NCBI GenBank assembly: GCA_007570785.1
Contig: ML660777.1
Coordinates: forward strand, 10,682,243-10,746,242
Direction of reading: 5' to 3'
From: Antilocapra americana
Taxonomy: Eukaryota; Chordata; Mammalia; Artiodactyla; Antilocapridae
Length of the DNA stretch: 64,000 nt
Shown here: one piece after another, positions 1-11,039 of the stretch
Layout of the letters: every line of letters begins with the position of its first letter
Position numbering within the stretch: the first letter of the stretch is position 1
Position numbers and translations under genes: made by a program
The notes under the pieces: generated by a model
The model's database searches: none
Told to the model about the DNA's origin: nothing
What the model saw: only the letters and a program-made list of their open reading frames with translations

Positions 1-99
1 GCCTTGTGTCTTTGTTGGGCTCTCCCTCTTCAGTGTCCTCTTCTCGCAGCTTCTGCCACACTCCTTCCTAACTCTCCAGCTGTTCAGTCGTAGGCTCTT

Positions 100-275
100 T
101 GGAGTGCCACTTTCTCTTCCTTCTCCTAAATGTTGGTGTCTCTCAAGATTTAGTCCCAGGACATCTTATCTCTTCTGACTTGCTACACTGCCCCTGAGTG
201 TTCTCATTAACTCTCAAAGCCTTAAGCAAAGTCCTTATGCTAATAACTCCCAAACAAATATTTCCTCAGTTACAC
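100..275 (+). repeat. L2 LINE fragment (RT region)
   Basis: The stretch resembles the reverse-transcriptase part of LINE-2. A decayed YANNSQT, corresponding to the YADDSQ-type active-site block, can be read near 236-260. It is ancient and not coding. The family call is from remembered consensus and is moderate only. Bases 1-100 hold nothing I recognise. Confidence 0.45.
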
Positions 276-282
276 ATACAAT

Positions 283-445
283 TTTACAACTTAAGCAAAT
301 TACTTTGTGCCTCAGTTTCTCATTTATAAAACGGAGATAACAACAGTACCTACCTCTAGATGTGTTGTGAGGGAGGAACAAGTTTATTCAAGCGAGGTCT
401 TAGAACAGCGCTTGGTGCTTGATAAGCCCTCAGTATATACTTGCT
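283..445 (+). repeat. MIR SINE
   Basis: The order is MIR-like: a gtgcctcagtttctc block, a degenerate gtaaaatggggataa-like block, tacctacct, and a gcgcttggtgcttgataagc...ctcagtatat end. This is the core and 3' part of a mammalian-wide SINE in plus orientation. Confidence 0.7.
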
Positions 446-451
446 GTCGTG

Positions 452-508
452 ATGCTGTTGCTGTTCAGACACCCAGTCATGTCCAACTCTTTGTGACTCC
501 ATCATAAC
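452..508 (-). repeat. Short Bov-A/BovB-tail fragment
   Basis: The segment ttgctgttcagacaccc followed by gtccaactctttgtgac is the reverse complement of the shared 3' tail of Bov-A SINEs and BovB. Only the tail remains. Confidence 0.5.
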
Positions 509-702
509 TACTTTTATTAATACAAGACATCTCTTCCTGAATGTTTCATAGGAGCCTTAAACTTAATACACTAAAAAGTGAAAACTAATGCCATTTCACC
601 TTCTCTGATATGCTTTCTCTTGCTGAGTCTCCCAGCTCAATAAGCATCAATATCATTTACTCAAATCAGAAATAACTCATTTATCCTTTGTTTTAGCTTA
701 TA

Positions 703-887
703 CATTTGATTAATCGCTGCCTACAACACAGGAGACATGAGTTTGATCCCTACGTTGGGAAAATCCCCTAGAGGAGGAAATGACAATCCATTCCAGTATT
801 CTTGTCTGGAAAAATCCCATGGACAGAGGAGCCTCGAGAGTTACAGTCCATGGAGTTGAAAGAGTTAGACATAGCTGAGCACGCAGG
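703..887 (+). repeat. Bov-tA SINE
   Basis: A tRNA-derived head (aggagacatgagtttgatccc, with a B-box-like region) is followed by the Bov-A body (ttccagtattcttgtctgg, ccatggacagaggagcc). It ends in the BovB-like tail. A BovB fragment in the opposite orientation abuts it directly. Confidence 0.85.
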
Positions 888-892
888 CCTTC

Positions 893-1119
893 AGTTCAGT
901 TCAGTCACTCAGTCGTGTCCGACTCTTTGTGATCCCATGGACTGCAGCGCGCCAGGCCTCCCTGTCCATCACCACTCCCGGAGCTTGCTCAAACTCATGT
1001 CCGTTGAGTCAGTGATGCCATCCAACCATCTCATCCTGTGTCATCCCCTTTTCCTCCTGCCTTTAATCTTTCCCAGCATCAGGGTCTTTTCCAATGAGTC
1101 AGTTCTTCGCAGGCCTTAA
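893..1119 (-). mobile_element. BovB LINE 3' fragment
   Basis: It begins with cagttcagttcagtcactc, the reverse complement of the BovB 3' terminus, and runs about 225 bp into the element (ctcaaactcatgtccgttga, cccagcatcagggtctttt). It is 5' truncated and noncoding. Confidence 0.85.
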
Positions 1120-1134
1120 GTCTTATAAATTTTG

Positions 1135-1850
1135 CTTCATTTCATGTCTTTTCTGTTTCATAAAATAACTGCTAGTTCTCCAATTCCAGCCATTACCATG
1201 CCTGGACCTCTGCAATAGTCTAACAACTGATCTCTTGACCTGTCCAACACAGTGCATTCCCTGGATTACCTTTCAAAGTCCAAATATAGTATCACCTCTC
1301 TTATAGGTCCTTTCAATGGTCTCCCATTGTCCTCAGGAGAGAGTCTAAACTCTTTAGCCTAGTTTCAAAAAGCTATTTGCAATTTGCATCACTTGTCCTC
1401 CCACATCTACCCTAAGCCCAGATTCTTAAGAGTTCTTTCACTCTGTGCTGGGGACCCACAGGACAAATCCAGCCCACTGACTGTCTTTGTATAGCCTGTT
1501 GGCTAAAAAGGGTTTTTATGTTTATATTTTATATCAATATAAAACAAACAAGCAAAAGCAAGAACAGTTGCCTGAAGAATGTAGGACATTGCCTCTTCAT
1601 CTGCAGACCCAAAATATTATCTGGTCTTTCACAGGAAAATTTGCTAACCCTTGCTCTCTGCTCCATTTGCTAAACTTTTTTCAGTTCCTCAACTGTCCAT
1701 GCTCCAGGATCTTTGCATATGATCTTCTCTCTATTCTTATCCCAAGATCTAAGTCCTGTTCATCTTTCAAACACTAACTTCTATTTTACCTTTGCCTGTC
1801 AAACTTCCTGATTCTGTAAATCAAAATTAAGTAACCACCTCCTTAGTTAA
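1135..1850 (+). repeat. L2 LINE, interrupted
   Basis: Two L2 segments (about 1135-1455 and 1660-1850) match, in consensus order, the late ORF2/3' region. They include cctctgcaatagtcta, a degenerate aggagagagtctaaactc block, and gctccaggatctttgcat. They are separated by a hAT remnant inserted into the older L2. Confidence 0.55.
1456..1660 (-). mobile_element. hAT-type nonautonomous DNA transposon remnant
   Basis: The ends acaggacaaatccagccca and ttcacaggaaaatttgctaa are the reverse complement of the common mammalian hAT/Charlie-like MITE whose other end reads caggggtcagcaaac. A plus-strand relative lies at about 28728. The exact subfamily is not assigned. Confidence 0.5.
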
Positions 1851-1865
1851 GTTGATTAAGTATTT

Positions 1866-2205
1866 TATTCTTTTTGGTGCTATTGTAAATGAGACTGTTT
1901 TCCTAATTCCTCTTTCAGATAGTTCTTCCTTTCCAATCTAGATGTCTTTTGTTTCTTTTCCTTGCCTAGTTGCTCTGGCTATAACTTCCAGTACTATGTT
2001 AAATAAAAATGGTGAGCATAAACTTCCTTGCCTTTTCCTGATCTTAGAAGAAAAACATTCAGTTTTTCACCATTAAGTATAATGTTAGTTTTTCAAATAT
2101 GGCCATTATTACCTTGAGGTAATTCTCTTCTATGCTTAGTTTTTGTGTTTTTTTTAATCATGAAAAGGTGTTGAATTTGTCAAGTGGTTTTTCTGTGCTG
2201 TGCAG
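1866..2205 (-). mobile_element. L1 fragment, inverted 5' part
   Basis: This is the reverse complement of L1 ORF2 sequence (agttgctctggctataactt, ccagtactatgttaaata, ttttcaccattaagtat). It abuts an L1 3' part in the opposite orientation at about 2206, the arrangement left by 5' inversion during integration. Confidence 0.65.
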
Positions 2206-2620
2206 GCCAGTATGGAATGTCCTTAAAAAATTGAAAATAGAATTATCATATGATCCAGTATTTATCCAAAAAAATGGGAGTCAAGATCACAAAGAAATAT
2301 TAACACTCATGTTCATTCACAACAGTCAAGGTGTGGAAACAAGTTAAACGTCCATCAACAGATGAATGGATAAAAAAATGTGGTACATACAAAATGAAAA
2401 TTTAAAAAGAAGGAAATTTTGCAGTATGTAACAACACAGGTGAACCTAGAGGACATTACGCTAAGTGAAATAAGTCATTCACAGAAACACAAATCATGAG
2501 TCCACTTGTATGAGGTATCTAAAATAGCCAAATTCATAGAATCAAAGTGTGGAATGGTGGGTGCCTGAGGCAAAGGGAAGGAGAAATGGGAAGTACTAAT
2601 GAGTGTGCTTTGTCTCCTTT
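2206..2620 (+). mobile_element. L1 fragment, 3' part
   Basis: L1 ORF2 C-terminal and 3' sequence in plus orientation: tatgatccagtatttatcc, caacagatgaatggata, taagtgaaataagtcattc. It pairs with the inverted piece immediately upstream. Confidence 0.7.
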
Positions 2621-4129
2621 AAACAAAATAAACTGAAAGCTCTAGAGCATCTATTCTAAATATTCCTGACAACTTTTTAGGATTCTCCTTTCCCGGGCCT
2701 TATTATATACGAGGGGATATTGTTCATTCCTCAGGTCCTGGAGCAATGCAAGTCACAAACAGGCATTCGGTTAGCATTTGTTCACTGAATTAAAGAATCG
2801 GTTCATGAATACCTCTCTCACAATAAAGAACGCTGTGCTGTCGTAGTATGTTGTTTGCCCATCATAGAATGTGAGTTGAAGTTGATTGGGTGTTTGTTCC
2901 TAATATCTAATACAACTGTCCCACAGACTAAATAACTAGTAATTTAGTACTAGTGTCTTTAGTAACAATAAAGGAGCTGCTCAGCTAATCTTTCGTACTC
3001 TGAAAGCCCAAAGGGTGAAAAGGGCTTACAGTAACTGTGCTCATAGGAGTGGATTAGAATTTATGTCATGTTTTCCATTATCTCCTTTAAGCCACTCTTT
3101 CTGCAATTCCAAAGCCTACCAGTAGGTGCTAGTGGAGACTTTTTAGGTCTTCTGTATGTTCTGGTATGAGTGACTAAGAAGTAAGATTGAAATGATGTCC
3201 AGACCAATTTTTAATTTTTTCAACAAAATCAGAGCAATATACAGAATAGTGTGAATTAACCAAATACTAATTAACTTTGTTCACACATTGCCTGTACTGA
3301 AACATCTTGTCAGACTAATATAAGACATTTATGTCTTGTCCTGTGTAATCAACTGTGATGGAACAGTACTTCCTTTATCTCTATCTCTTCTTTCCAACTA
3401 GAGGGGCTGTTATGAAGTTATAATCATAGCTCAATGGTTTTTAGGTCCCTGTACCCTGTTTCTTCCTGATTCTGCCAGCTAGCATCTAGTTCTTTCCCTA
3501 TAAATATCAGAATAGAAAAGAAAACCAAAATAGATAACAGCGATTTTTCTCCCTCTCAGCATAAGGCTAGTCTTAACCTTGTGACAGGTTCTTCCATTCA
3601 GGCTACAGTTTCTCTAGGATCAGGTTGCAGAAGAAAATAAAAGAGAATTCAGGAAATTTTTTAGGAGGTCATAGCAAGAGTGTCATTAGAGACTGCCACT
3701 TTCCCTGGGCATTGCAGAGTGTTTCCCTTACCTAGACTGTCTAAGCTTGCAGAAAGAATCTGCTTGTTTATAATTATAGGCTCTGCTTATTGGGAGTTAA
3801 TTTTTTATGGTTTCCATTCTGCATAAGCCAACAGTTCACTGTAATGAAGAACAGACAGAAGTTAGCCCTTAACAGACATTAGCTTCATACACATACCCAA
3901 ACCAATACCATCCGTAGCCCCTGCCTGTGTGTGTGTGCAGAGTACAAGGAGGAGGAAACAGGTATTCATCTTTAAAATAATAAAATATTAATATAAAGGA
4001 CTCTAATTTTCTTTTTTCCAAAGAATAAAAAAACAAATGAAAAGCATCAAAATATGTTGATAATTTATATTTTCAAACTTTGAAAACAATGACCATATTA
4101 TTTTTTAAATTAATTAACTAACTAAATAA
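2621..4129. other. Intergenic, nothing recognised
   Basis: AT-rich unique sequence with no credible gene. There is a short (TG)n run near 3928 and a weak L2/MIR-like phrase at about 2770-2805 that is too short to call. Confidence 0.6.
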
Positions 4130-4401
4130 TTTATTTTTGGCTATGCTGAGTCTTGGTTGCCACAACCAGGCTTCTCTAGTTGTGGTGCGTGAAGGCTAAT
4201 CTCTAGTTGCGGTGCGCATGCTTCTCATTGCTGCAGCTTCTCTTGTTGAGGACCATCGGCTCTAAAGATGCTGGCTCAGTAGTTGCAGCTAGTGGGCTTA
4301 GCTGCCCCATGGCATATGGAATCTTGCCAGGTCAGGGATCAAACCCATGTCCCCAGAATCTGCAGGCAAATTCTTAACCACTGATCTACCAGGCAAGTCT
4401 G
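4130..4401 (-). repeat. CHR-type tRNA-Glu SINE
   Basis: In reverse complement it shows the cetartiodactyl CHR SINE. Blocks such as ctctagttgtggtgcgtga, ggctcagtagttgc and gggcttagctgcccca are followed by caggtcagggatcaaacccatgt and the tRNA-like head near 4400. Confidence 0.75.
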
Positions 4402-5187
4402 ACCATTTATCTTAATCAGGAAAAAAAAATACATATTTTTGTAAGGTAGAAAGAGGAAAATGCTTCCTAAAACTGTAACTTGGGAAGCCAGATTTCTAGT
4501 TTTTCCATCAGATTATCACTACCAACCAAAACTTATAAAAATTACTGGGGGAATCACATAAAGGCTGCAATCGATCTTACTGCTGTGTTGCCCTCAATCT
4601 TCTGCTTCAGAGGATGCTTTACACGGGCAGCCCCCATATCTGAGTGTTTACTGTGTGTGATTTCCAGGGCAGACTTAGTATTTGAGATACGCTGGGCACA
4701 TATTTTTCCACTCCAGGCATTTTAAAGAGTCCAATATGTAAGTAACAGAAAGCAAATATTTTGTGTCAACACATTCAGTGACAGCGGCCTCTGAAAAAGG
4801 CATTGTTGTACATGTTTATTCCATTCTGATCTGATACTAATCAGGTACTATAAATACTGTGCTGAGAAGCCTCATTCACTTAGACTGACTGCCAGGCTTG
4901 GGGGAAAATCCACATCAAAAATGTCTGTGAAAGTTATCTTGAAAACTTAGCGTGGAAAGCAGTGAGTTCCTTTTCCAGAAGTGTCTGCAAGTTTCCTGGC
5001 TCTGTGGCCACACCTAAACACACGTTTATTTCTGTTCCCGAGACATATCCCACTGTTTACTCAGAAAATTGCTGCTTTGGGCACTGATTCCAGCTTCACT
5101 GAGCATGTTTTAGGATAGAAGCCTGAGCTTTTCTCATTTGAGGAATCTTTGATGGTCTGCAGAAAAGCTTGGCCTCAAATGCTGTTT
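4402..5187. other. Intergenic, nothing recognised
   Basis: Unique sequence between two SINEs. The short ORFs have no recognisable domain. Confidence 0.55.
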
Positions 5188-5385
5188 TTCTCTAGTAAAA
5201 CATCTGCCTGCAGTGCAGGAGACCCAAGTTCGATCCCTGGGTTGGGAAGATCCCCTGGATAAGGAAATGGCAACCCACTCCAATACTCTTGCCTGGAAAA
5301 TTCCATGGATGGAGGAGCCTGGTAGGCTACAGTCCATGGGATTGCAGAGTCGGACACGACTGAGCAACTTCACTTTTATTTTTTA
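5188..5385 (+). repeat. Bov-tA SINE
   Basis: The tRNA-derived part (cctgcagtgcaggagaccca, gttcgatccctgggttgg) is followed by the Bov-A body and the tail gtcggacacgactgagcaac. It is nearly full length and little diverged. Confidence 0.9.
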
Positions 5386-6689
5386 GTGTAAGTTTCGAAA
5401 AATGGCTATGAATCAATTAAGTCATAGTCCATGGCTCAATGAAAAATGCCATTGCATTCGAACACAGCCCTCATTCTGATTTCAAGGTTTTTTTCATAGA
5501 TTGATGACAATTTGAAGACTTTCAAGCCAAAGCAATGAGTGGCTTTTTGTATTTCACATTCATCTTTCCTTATTGTGTGACCTTTTATTTGGGAATATGG
5601 ATTGCTTTCTGCCATTTGCTTAATGATTCTTACTTCATCCCTTTGGGCATCAGATTGGAGCAATAAAAGGAACAAAAAGTCATGCTGCCCAATTTCTAGT
5701 GGTATAAACAAAACTGCATGAAAACCGAGGCCAAAAATAAGTATTTAAAAATGCAAATGCCTTTTAGAAGGGATAATAAATTTCAGAAAAGCTGCTCTGT
5801 TGTTTTCAATCTGTGCTGACATTCTATAGGAATAGAGTAAGAATTGAGGTAGATAGAACAGGCAACTGCTTTAGGACCCACTTAGCCTCTGGACTCTCAT
5901 GCTGTGTGGGCTCACTCCCTAATATGAGAATGAATTAGCCTAGTGTGGGGGGCAAATAGATGCGATCCTTTGGCAAAGACTTTCAATTTTGGTCTAGGAG
6001 AGATATACCCCTTAATTCTTTTAAGATAGTCCCTGCAACTATCAATCTTATTCATCACATTCCCCACAGGAGGCTTTCTGCTGTTTACTCTGCCAGTCAC
6101 TGGATGAGGAGACATGCATTGAGCTATCACTGTATCCAAGGCTCTGGTGCATATTGCCACATGGACTTACATGCCATTATGTCCTGACTCTTGTCTTCTC
6201 TGAACTTCTCACATTAATTTAAATGAAAGACAGAGCATGGGAGCATAAAACACATTCCTTTACCTACTCCAATTGACAGCTATATTTGCAATGAAAATTA
6301 CTTATTTAAAATACTAGAAATTTTGTATGACATTTTTGTACGACAACTTAGATGTTATATACTAAGATCTACTGATCTTCCCAGGAGAGTGGGGAACAAG
6401 GGAACAATTTCTTTGATCAAGTTGTCTACAGATGGACTCAGGCTTAGATCTTATTGCCAGAGGGAAAATCATTGAAGTTTCCCATGCCAAAGATCTCCAG
6501 ATCCTGCTCCGTCCTGCTCTGTGTCCTGGGAGCCAGACTTTGCTGACTGGTTCAATGAGCACCCTTGTCCTCTGGCTTCTGGGTGGGTGAGGCCAATGTG
6601 GGGCAACAGCAAGAGATCAGAGGGAACAGAATAACAACACTGTAATAATAACAATATAGAAGAATTAGACCAGTGTCCTCCACATGATG
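5386..6689. other. Intergenic, nothing recognised
   Basis: No repeat family or gene is assigned. ORFs of 60-90 codons on both strands lack domains and look accidental. Confidence 0.5.
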
Positions 6690-7440
6690 AACTTCGCTAT
6701 GTACAACTATCTCCTCCTACCCCCAATATCAATCCTACCATTAATTCCTTTTAAAACTTTTACTCAGTTTTTGGAACAAATTATACATGCTTATGGTAAA
6801 TATTCAAAAGGTTTAAAACAAAGATATAGAGTGAAAAATTAATTTCCCCACCAAACTTTCCTCAGACGTCTAGCTTCCTCCATAGAGGCAAATACATTAG
6901 ATTTTCTTATCTGCCAGAGATAATCTATGATTATGTAAAAGTATGCATGTATATATTATTTTCTTAGACACCAATGATGGCATACTATATACACTTTTCT
7001 CCTTCTTACTTTAGTCATGTAATAAAATATCTTGCCGAGCTTTCCAGAGTGGCCCAGATAGTTCACTGCAAATGATGTCCAGTACTCCAATAAATAGATG
7101 CAGTGTACTATACAACCAGTCCCCTATCATTGGGCATTTGTGTGTGTGTGCTAAGTTGCTTCAGTCATGTCTGACTCTTTGCTACCCTATGGACTGTAAC
7201 CCACCATGCTTTTCTGTCCATGGGATTCTCCAGACAAGAGTACTGGAGTGGATTGCCATTCCCTTGCTCCAGGGGATCTTCCTGACCCAGGGATCAAACC
7301 CATGTCTCTTACATGTTCCTGCATTTGCAGGTGGATTCTTTACCACTAGCACCACCTGCGAAGCCCCTCTGGACATTTAGTTTCTGTCTAATCTTTGGCT
7401 GTAACAATACTACAATGAGTAGTCTTGTAAATGTTTCCTT
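6690..7440 (-). mobile_element. Old L1M 3' region, split by a SINE
   Basis: This is the reverse complement of an old L1 3' end. The phrases tgatggcatactatatacac, accagtcccctatcattggg and, after a Bov-A insertion, ggacatttag...ctgtaacaatactacaatg are in consensus order. Confidence 0.55.
7145..7370 (-). repeat. Bov-A2-type SINE
   Basis: In reverse complement: ttcagtcatgtctgactctt, actggagtggattgccattc, gatcaaacccatgtctctta and the terminal ttctttaccactagcacc. It is inserted in the L1M element. Confidence 0.85.
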
Positions 7441-7479
7441 TTTTACATTCCTCTATTGGTCTTTAAGTACTTTGTTTTT

Positions 7480-8265
7480 AAAAATATTCAAAACCTTCCT
7501 ACACTGTTGGTGGGAATGTAATTTGATACAACCACTATGGAAAGTAGTATGGAGATTCCTTAAAAAACTAACACTAAAGTTACCATGTAATCCAGCAATC
7601 CCAACCCCTGGGCATTTATCTGGGAAAAACAGAAACTCTAATTTGAAAAGACACAGGTACCCCAGTGTAAATAGCAGCACTATTTACAGTAGCCAAGATA
7701 TGGAAGCAACCTAAATTTCCACCCACAGAAGGCTGGATAAAGAAGATGTGGCCCATATATTTAATGGAATATTATTCAGTCTTTAAAAAGAATGAAATAA
7801 GGCCATGTGCAGCAATAAGGATGGACCTAGAGATTATCACACTACATGAAATAAGTCAGATGGAGAAAGATAAATATTATATGATATCACTTTTATGTGG
7901 AATATTAAAAAATGATACAAGTGAGCTTGTATTATAAAACAGAAATAGGCTCACAGACATAGAAGACAAACATGGTTACCAAAGATGATTGAGGGAGAGG
8001 GATAGATTAGTTTGAGATACATACTACTATATATAAAATAGATGAACAACAAGGACCTACTTATAAGCACAGGGAACTACATTCATTATCTTGTAACAAC
8101 CTATAATGGAAGAGAATGCATAAAAAGAATATATATACATGTACATATATATATATTATATATGTATGTATGTATGTATAACTGAATCACTTCGCTGTAT
8201 GCCTGAAACTAACAAAACATTTTGAATCAACTATACTTTGATAAAATAAATAAAAATAAAAATAT
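7480..8265 (+). mobile_element. Ruminant L1 3' end
   Basis: It runs from ctacactgttggtgggaatg through aatggaatattattcagtct and acatgaaataagtcagatgg to the 3' terminus (cttcgctgtatgcctgaaac, then an A-rich tail). An AT and (TATG)n tract at about 8132-8180 sits in the 3' UTR. It abuts an oppositely oriented L1M. Confidence 0.85.
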
Positions 8266-8332
8266 TTTTGAGATTAGCTCAGTATGATATTTGCTCATGA
8301 TCAGAACTAGCCCAATTAACTCACCAAGTATT

Positions 8333-8550
8333 TGTGCTTGCATGCTAAGTTGCTTCAGCCATGTCCAATTCTCTGTGACCCCATGGACCATAGTCCACCA
8401 GGCCCTCTGTCCACGGGATTTTCCAGGCAAGAATACTGGAGTGGGTTGCCTTTTCCTTCTACAGGGAGACCTCCCAACCCAGGGATCGAACCCACATCTC
8501 TTACATCAGCAGGTGGATTCTTTACCACTGAGCCACTAGGGAAGCCTGTG
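8333..8550 (-). repeat. Bov-A2-type SINE
   Basis: Full-length reverse-complement Bov-A: taagttgcttcagccatgtc, ggcaagaatactggagtggg, cccagggatcgaacccaca and ttctttaccactgagccact. Confidence 0.9.
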
Positions 8551-9084
8551 TGACCAGTACCACCATTTTACTTAAAGGTGTTAAGCATTCCTAAAAGTAT
8601 TTATTGGGGGCAGTCAGAGAGGAGTGTTGACTTAAAGAGAACATTAATAACCTGGGTTTTCCTAGGTTTTCATTTTGATTTTTTTCCCTTATGAAATAAT
8701 AAAAAATATGCTATATGACAAAGTAAAATTAAGAAGAAAAAAAATGAGGGCATTAAGATATCTGTGTCTGTGTTGATTATATATGTGCTAAACATCCACT
8801 CACTAAATAAACTGTCCCTAAAACAGTATTACAGCAGGAAGAATGCATAATTCTTACAATGGCAACAGCATAACAATGTCATAAAGAATTACCATTTGCA
8901 CTTTATTTTCCTTTCTTTCAATGACTAATCCTCTTTCTTAATCTCTCTTACATACTTGCACAATAGCCTCACTCCCTCACACAAGGAATTTAATGTAACA
9001 TGTATACAAAAAATCGGTACCATTACAATACAGGGAAGGTTTTTGTTGAAAGATTGGGACAACCTTCCAGGTGCAGTCTCTCTC
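8551..9084. other. Intergenic, nothing recognised
   Basis: AT-rich unique sequence with no gene. Confidence 0.55.
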
Positions 9085-9262
9085 TTTTATAACTGAAATA
9101 TTTTTGACATATGACATTGTGTAAATTTAAGGTCTACAACATATTGATCTGTACTTTTGTATATTGCAGTATGATTACCATTGTAATGTTAACACCTCTG
9201 TCATGCCACATAATTGTCATTTCTTTTTTGTGGTGGGAATAATTAAGATCTAGTCTCTCAGC
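9085..9262 (-). mobile_element. L1M 3' UTR fragment
   Basis: Reverse-complement L1M 3' UTR phrases: ttgacatatgacattgtgta, acaacatattgatctg, aattgtcatttcttttttg. Confidence 0.55.
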
Positions 9263-9265
9263 AAG

Positions 9266-9364
9266 TTAATGTTAATGACAAGATATGGAAACAACCTAAG
9301 CATCTGTCAAAGGATGAATGGATAAAGATGAGATACACACACATACACAGACACACACACACAG

Positions 9365-9395
<31 letters not shown>

Positions 9396-9505
9396 GCAGT
9401 GTTATTCAGCCGTGAGAAAAGGAAATTTTGCCATTTCACCCCAACACGGATGGGCCTTGAGGTGATTATGCCAAATAAGTCAGGTGCTCTTTTTGAAACT
9501 ATTGT
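9266..9505 (+). mobile_element. L1 fragment with internal (CA)n
   Basis: Plus-strand L1 3' sequence (aaggatgaatggataaagat, gtgttattcagccgtgag, atgccaaataagtcagg) is split by a CA-rich tract at about 9333-9393. A 74-codon ORF across it is repeat-derived. Confidence 0.65.
9333..9393. repeat. (CA)n microsatellite
   Basis: Nearly pure CA dinucleotides with a few CATA and CAGA interruptions. It is probably length-polymorphic. Confidence 0.9.
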
Positions 9506-9805
9506 AAAGAAGAGGAATCCTCTTGATATTAAAGGGCAGTGATTTTCCGTAAGTTTAGAAGAACGTTCCTGAGGAGAGTCATTTTTAAAGCTGAGGTTGC
9601 CAACCTTTTTTCTTTTAGATTTTCTGTAGGATGTTGAGCTACCTCAGGGCAGTTTGCATAAACTCTCCCTTGTGAAGGAGGCACAAGTTACTTGTGAGAA
9701 TATACATTTCTGGTCAATAAAGCAGTATCTCCCAGTTGACAAAGCACTGAAGTAAAGGTGACTCGTGTGAATTTCAACAAGCCACGAGGTAAGCAGGGCT
9801 GTATG

Positions 9806-9890
9806 ATTATCCCATCCTACTGCTGAGAATAGGAGCCCTAGAGAGCATTAAAAGATTAGCCCAGCACAACGTAGTAAGTGACATAACACT
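9806..9890 (-). repeat. MIR/L2-type fragment
   Basis: It follows the order of a reverse-complement MIR: a ttatcccatc block, gagaataggagccctagag, a cttgcccaaggtcac-like block, and agtaagtgacata. It is diverged, so the call is moderate. Confidence 0.4.
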
Positions 9891-10014
9891 TACTCCTTAC
9901 TTTAAGAATTGCAATCAAGCCATTAAGTCTGCCAATTTGCAACAAAGAAATCTTTAATCCTACTTCTGTTCCTGTTTTTGATATTGAAAACTCTATTCAA
10001 TGAAGTTAAATTCG

Positions 10015-10490
10015 TAGACCTCCTTGGTGGTACAGTGGATGGGAATTTGCCTGCCAGTGCAGGGGACCTGGGTTTGAACCCTAGCCCAGGAAGATACCAA
10101 ATGCTGAGGAGCAGCTAAGCCTGTGCACCGCAACTACGGAAGCAGCGAGCCTAGAGCCTGTGCTCTGCAAAGAGAAACCAACTGCAATGAAAAATGGAAA
10201 AGACTCTGATGTTGGGAAAGACTGATGGCAGGAGGAGAAGGGGACGACAGAGAAGGAGATGGTTGGATGGCATCACTGACTCAATGCACATGAGTTTGAG
10301 CAGGCTCCGGGACATAGTGAAGGATAGGGAAGGCTGGTGTGCTGCAGTCCATGGGGGTCTCAAACAGTTGCACACGACATAGGAACTGAACAACTGCAGC
10401 AAGAAGCCCACTTAACAAAACGAAGAATACCTCCCCCTCGCCATAACTAGAGAAAGCCTGTGCAAAACAATGAAGACCCAGTGCAGCCAA
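10015..10490 (+). repeat. CHR-type SINE split by a BovB fragment
   Basis: The left half (about 10015-10180: cctccttggtggtacagtgg, gcaggggacctgggtttgaa, gcaactacggaagcagcgag) and the right half (about 10402-10490: ccataactagagaaagcctg, agacccagtgcagccaaaaa) together make one CHR SINE. Confidence 0.75.
10190..10401 (+). mobile_element. BovB LINE 3' fragment
   Basis: It includes aagactctgatgttgggaaa, gatggttggatggcatcact and the end cacacgacataggaactgaa. It is inserted into the CHR SINE and is 5' truncated to about 210 bp. Confidence 0.85.
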
Positions 10491-10875
10491 AAATAAGCTA
10501 ATTTTTAGAAGTTAAATCTCTATGCTTAAAGAGGATTCCAAAAGAGGAAACAAATCACACACTCAAAAAAGGAAACTGAAATTCAGGACAAAGAATAAAT
10601 GGGAAACAAGAGAATGACAAATAAAATGCCTATGAGTTCAAGAAATCAAAAAAAGGGGGTGGGGGAGCATTTGAGCCATGCTTTAGAGGGTGGGTAAGAT
10701 TTTTAATGGAGGAGAAAGATATTCTAGGAGATTGAATTAATCTCCATATATTGCCTGGAAAACAGAGAACTTGCTATAGGAACGGTGTAGTTTGGTAGCA
10801 GCATTGGTGTCAGGCTGTGAAAAGAAAATCTCTTTGGCTAAGGAAGATTGGGCTATCTTTTAGAAGGAATTTGGC
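10491..10875. other. Intergenic, nothing recognised
   Basis: A-rich sequence after the CHR tail. No gene is seen. Confidence 0.5.
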
Positions 10876-10937
10876 AAGCAATTAATTCAACCAGTGTTTA
10901 TTGAGCAACAACTAGGTGCCAGGCACTGTGCTAGACT
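10876..10937 (-). repeat. L2 3' end fragment
   Basis: The phrase tttattgagcaacaactagg followed by tgccaggcactgtgctaga is the reverse complement of the L2 3' terminus. Confidence 0.55.
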
Positions 10938-11039
10938 TTGATAAATCAGGCTTGTGGTTTCCCGTTCCTCATCTCTCATTCCCTGCCATTCAGTCTCTGC
11001 AAACGACCCTGCCCACGTGGCACTGGCAGAAGACACCAC

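Noticed and set aside
5134..5373. Many 60-100-codon ORFs with the same LCDPMDCS or GFSRQEYWSGLPFP phrases (also at 8291, 18919, 20683, 25288 and 30703)
   Set aside because: The recurring peptide phrases are translations of Bov-A/Bov-tA SINEs and BovB tails, not a protein family.
9318..9542. 74-codon ORF with Thr-His repeats
   Set aside because: It is a translation of the (CA)n microsatellite inside an L1 fragment.
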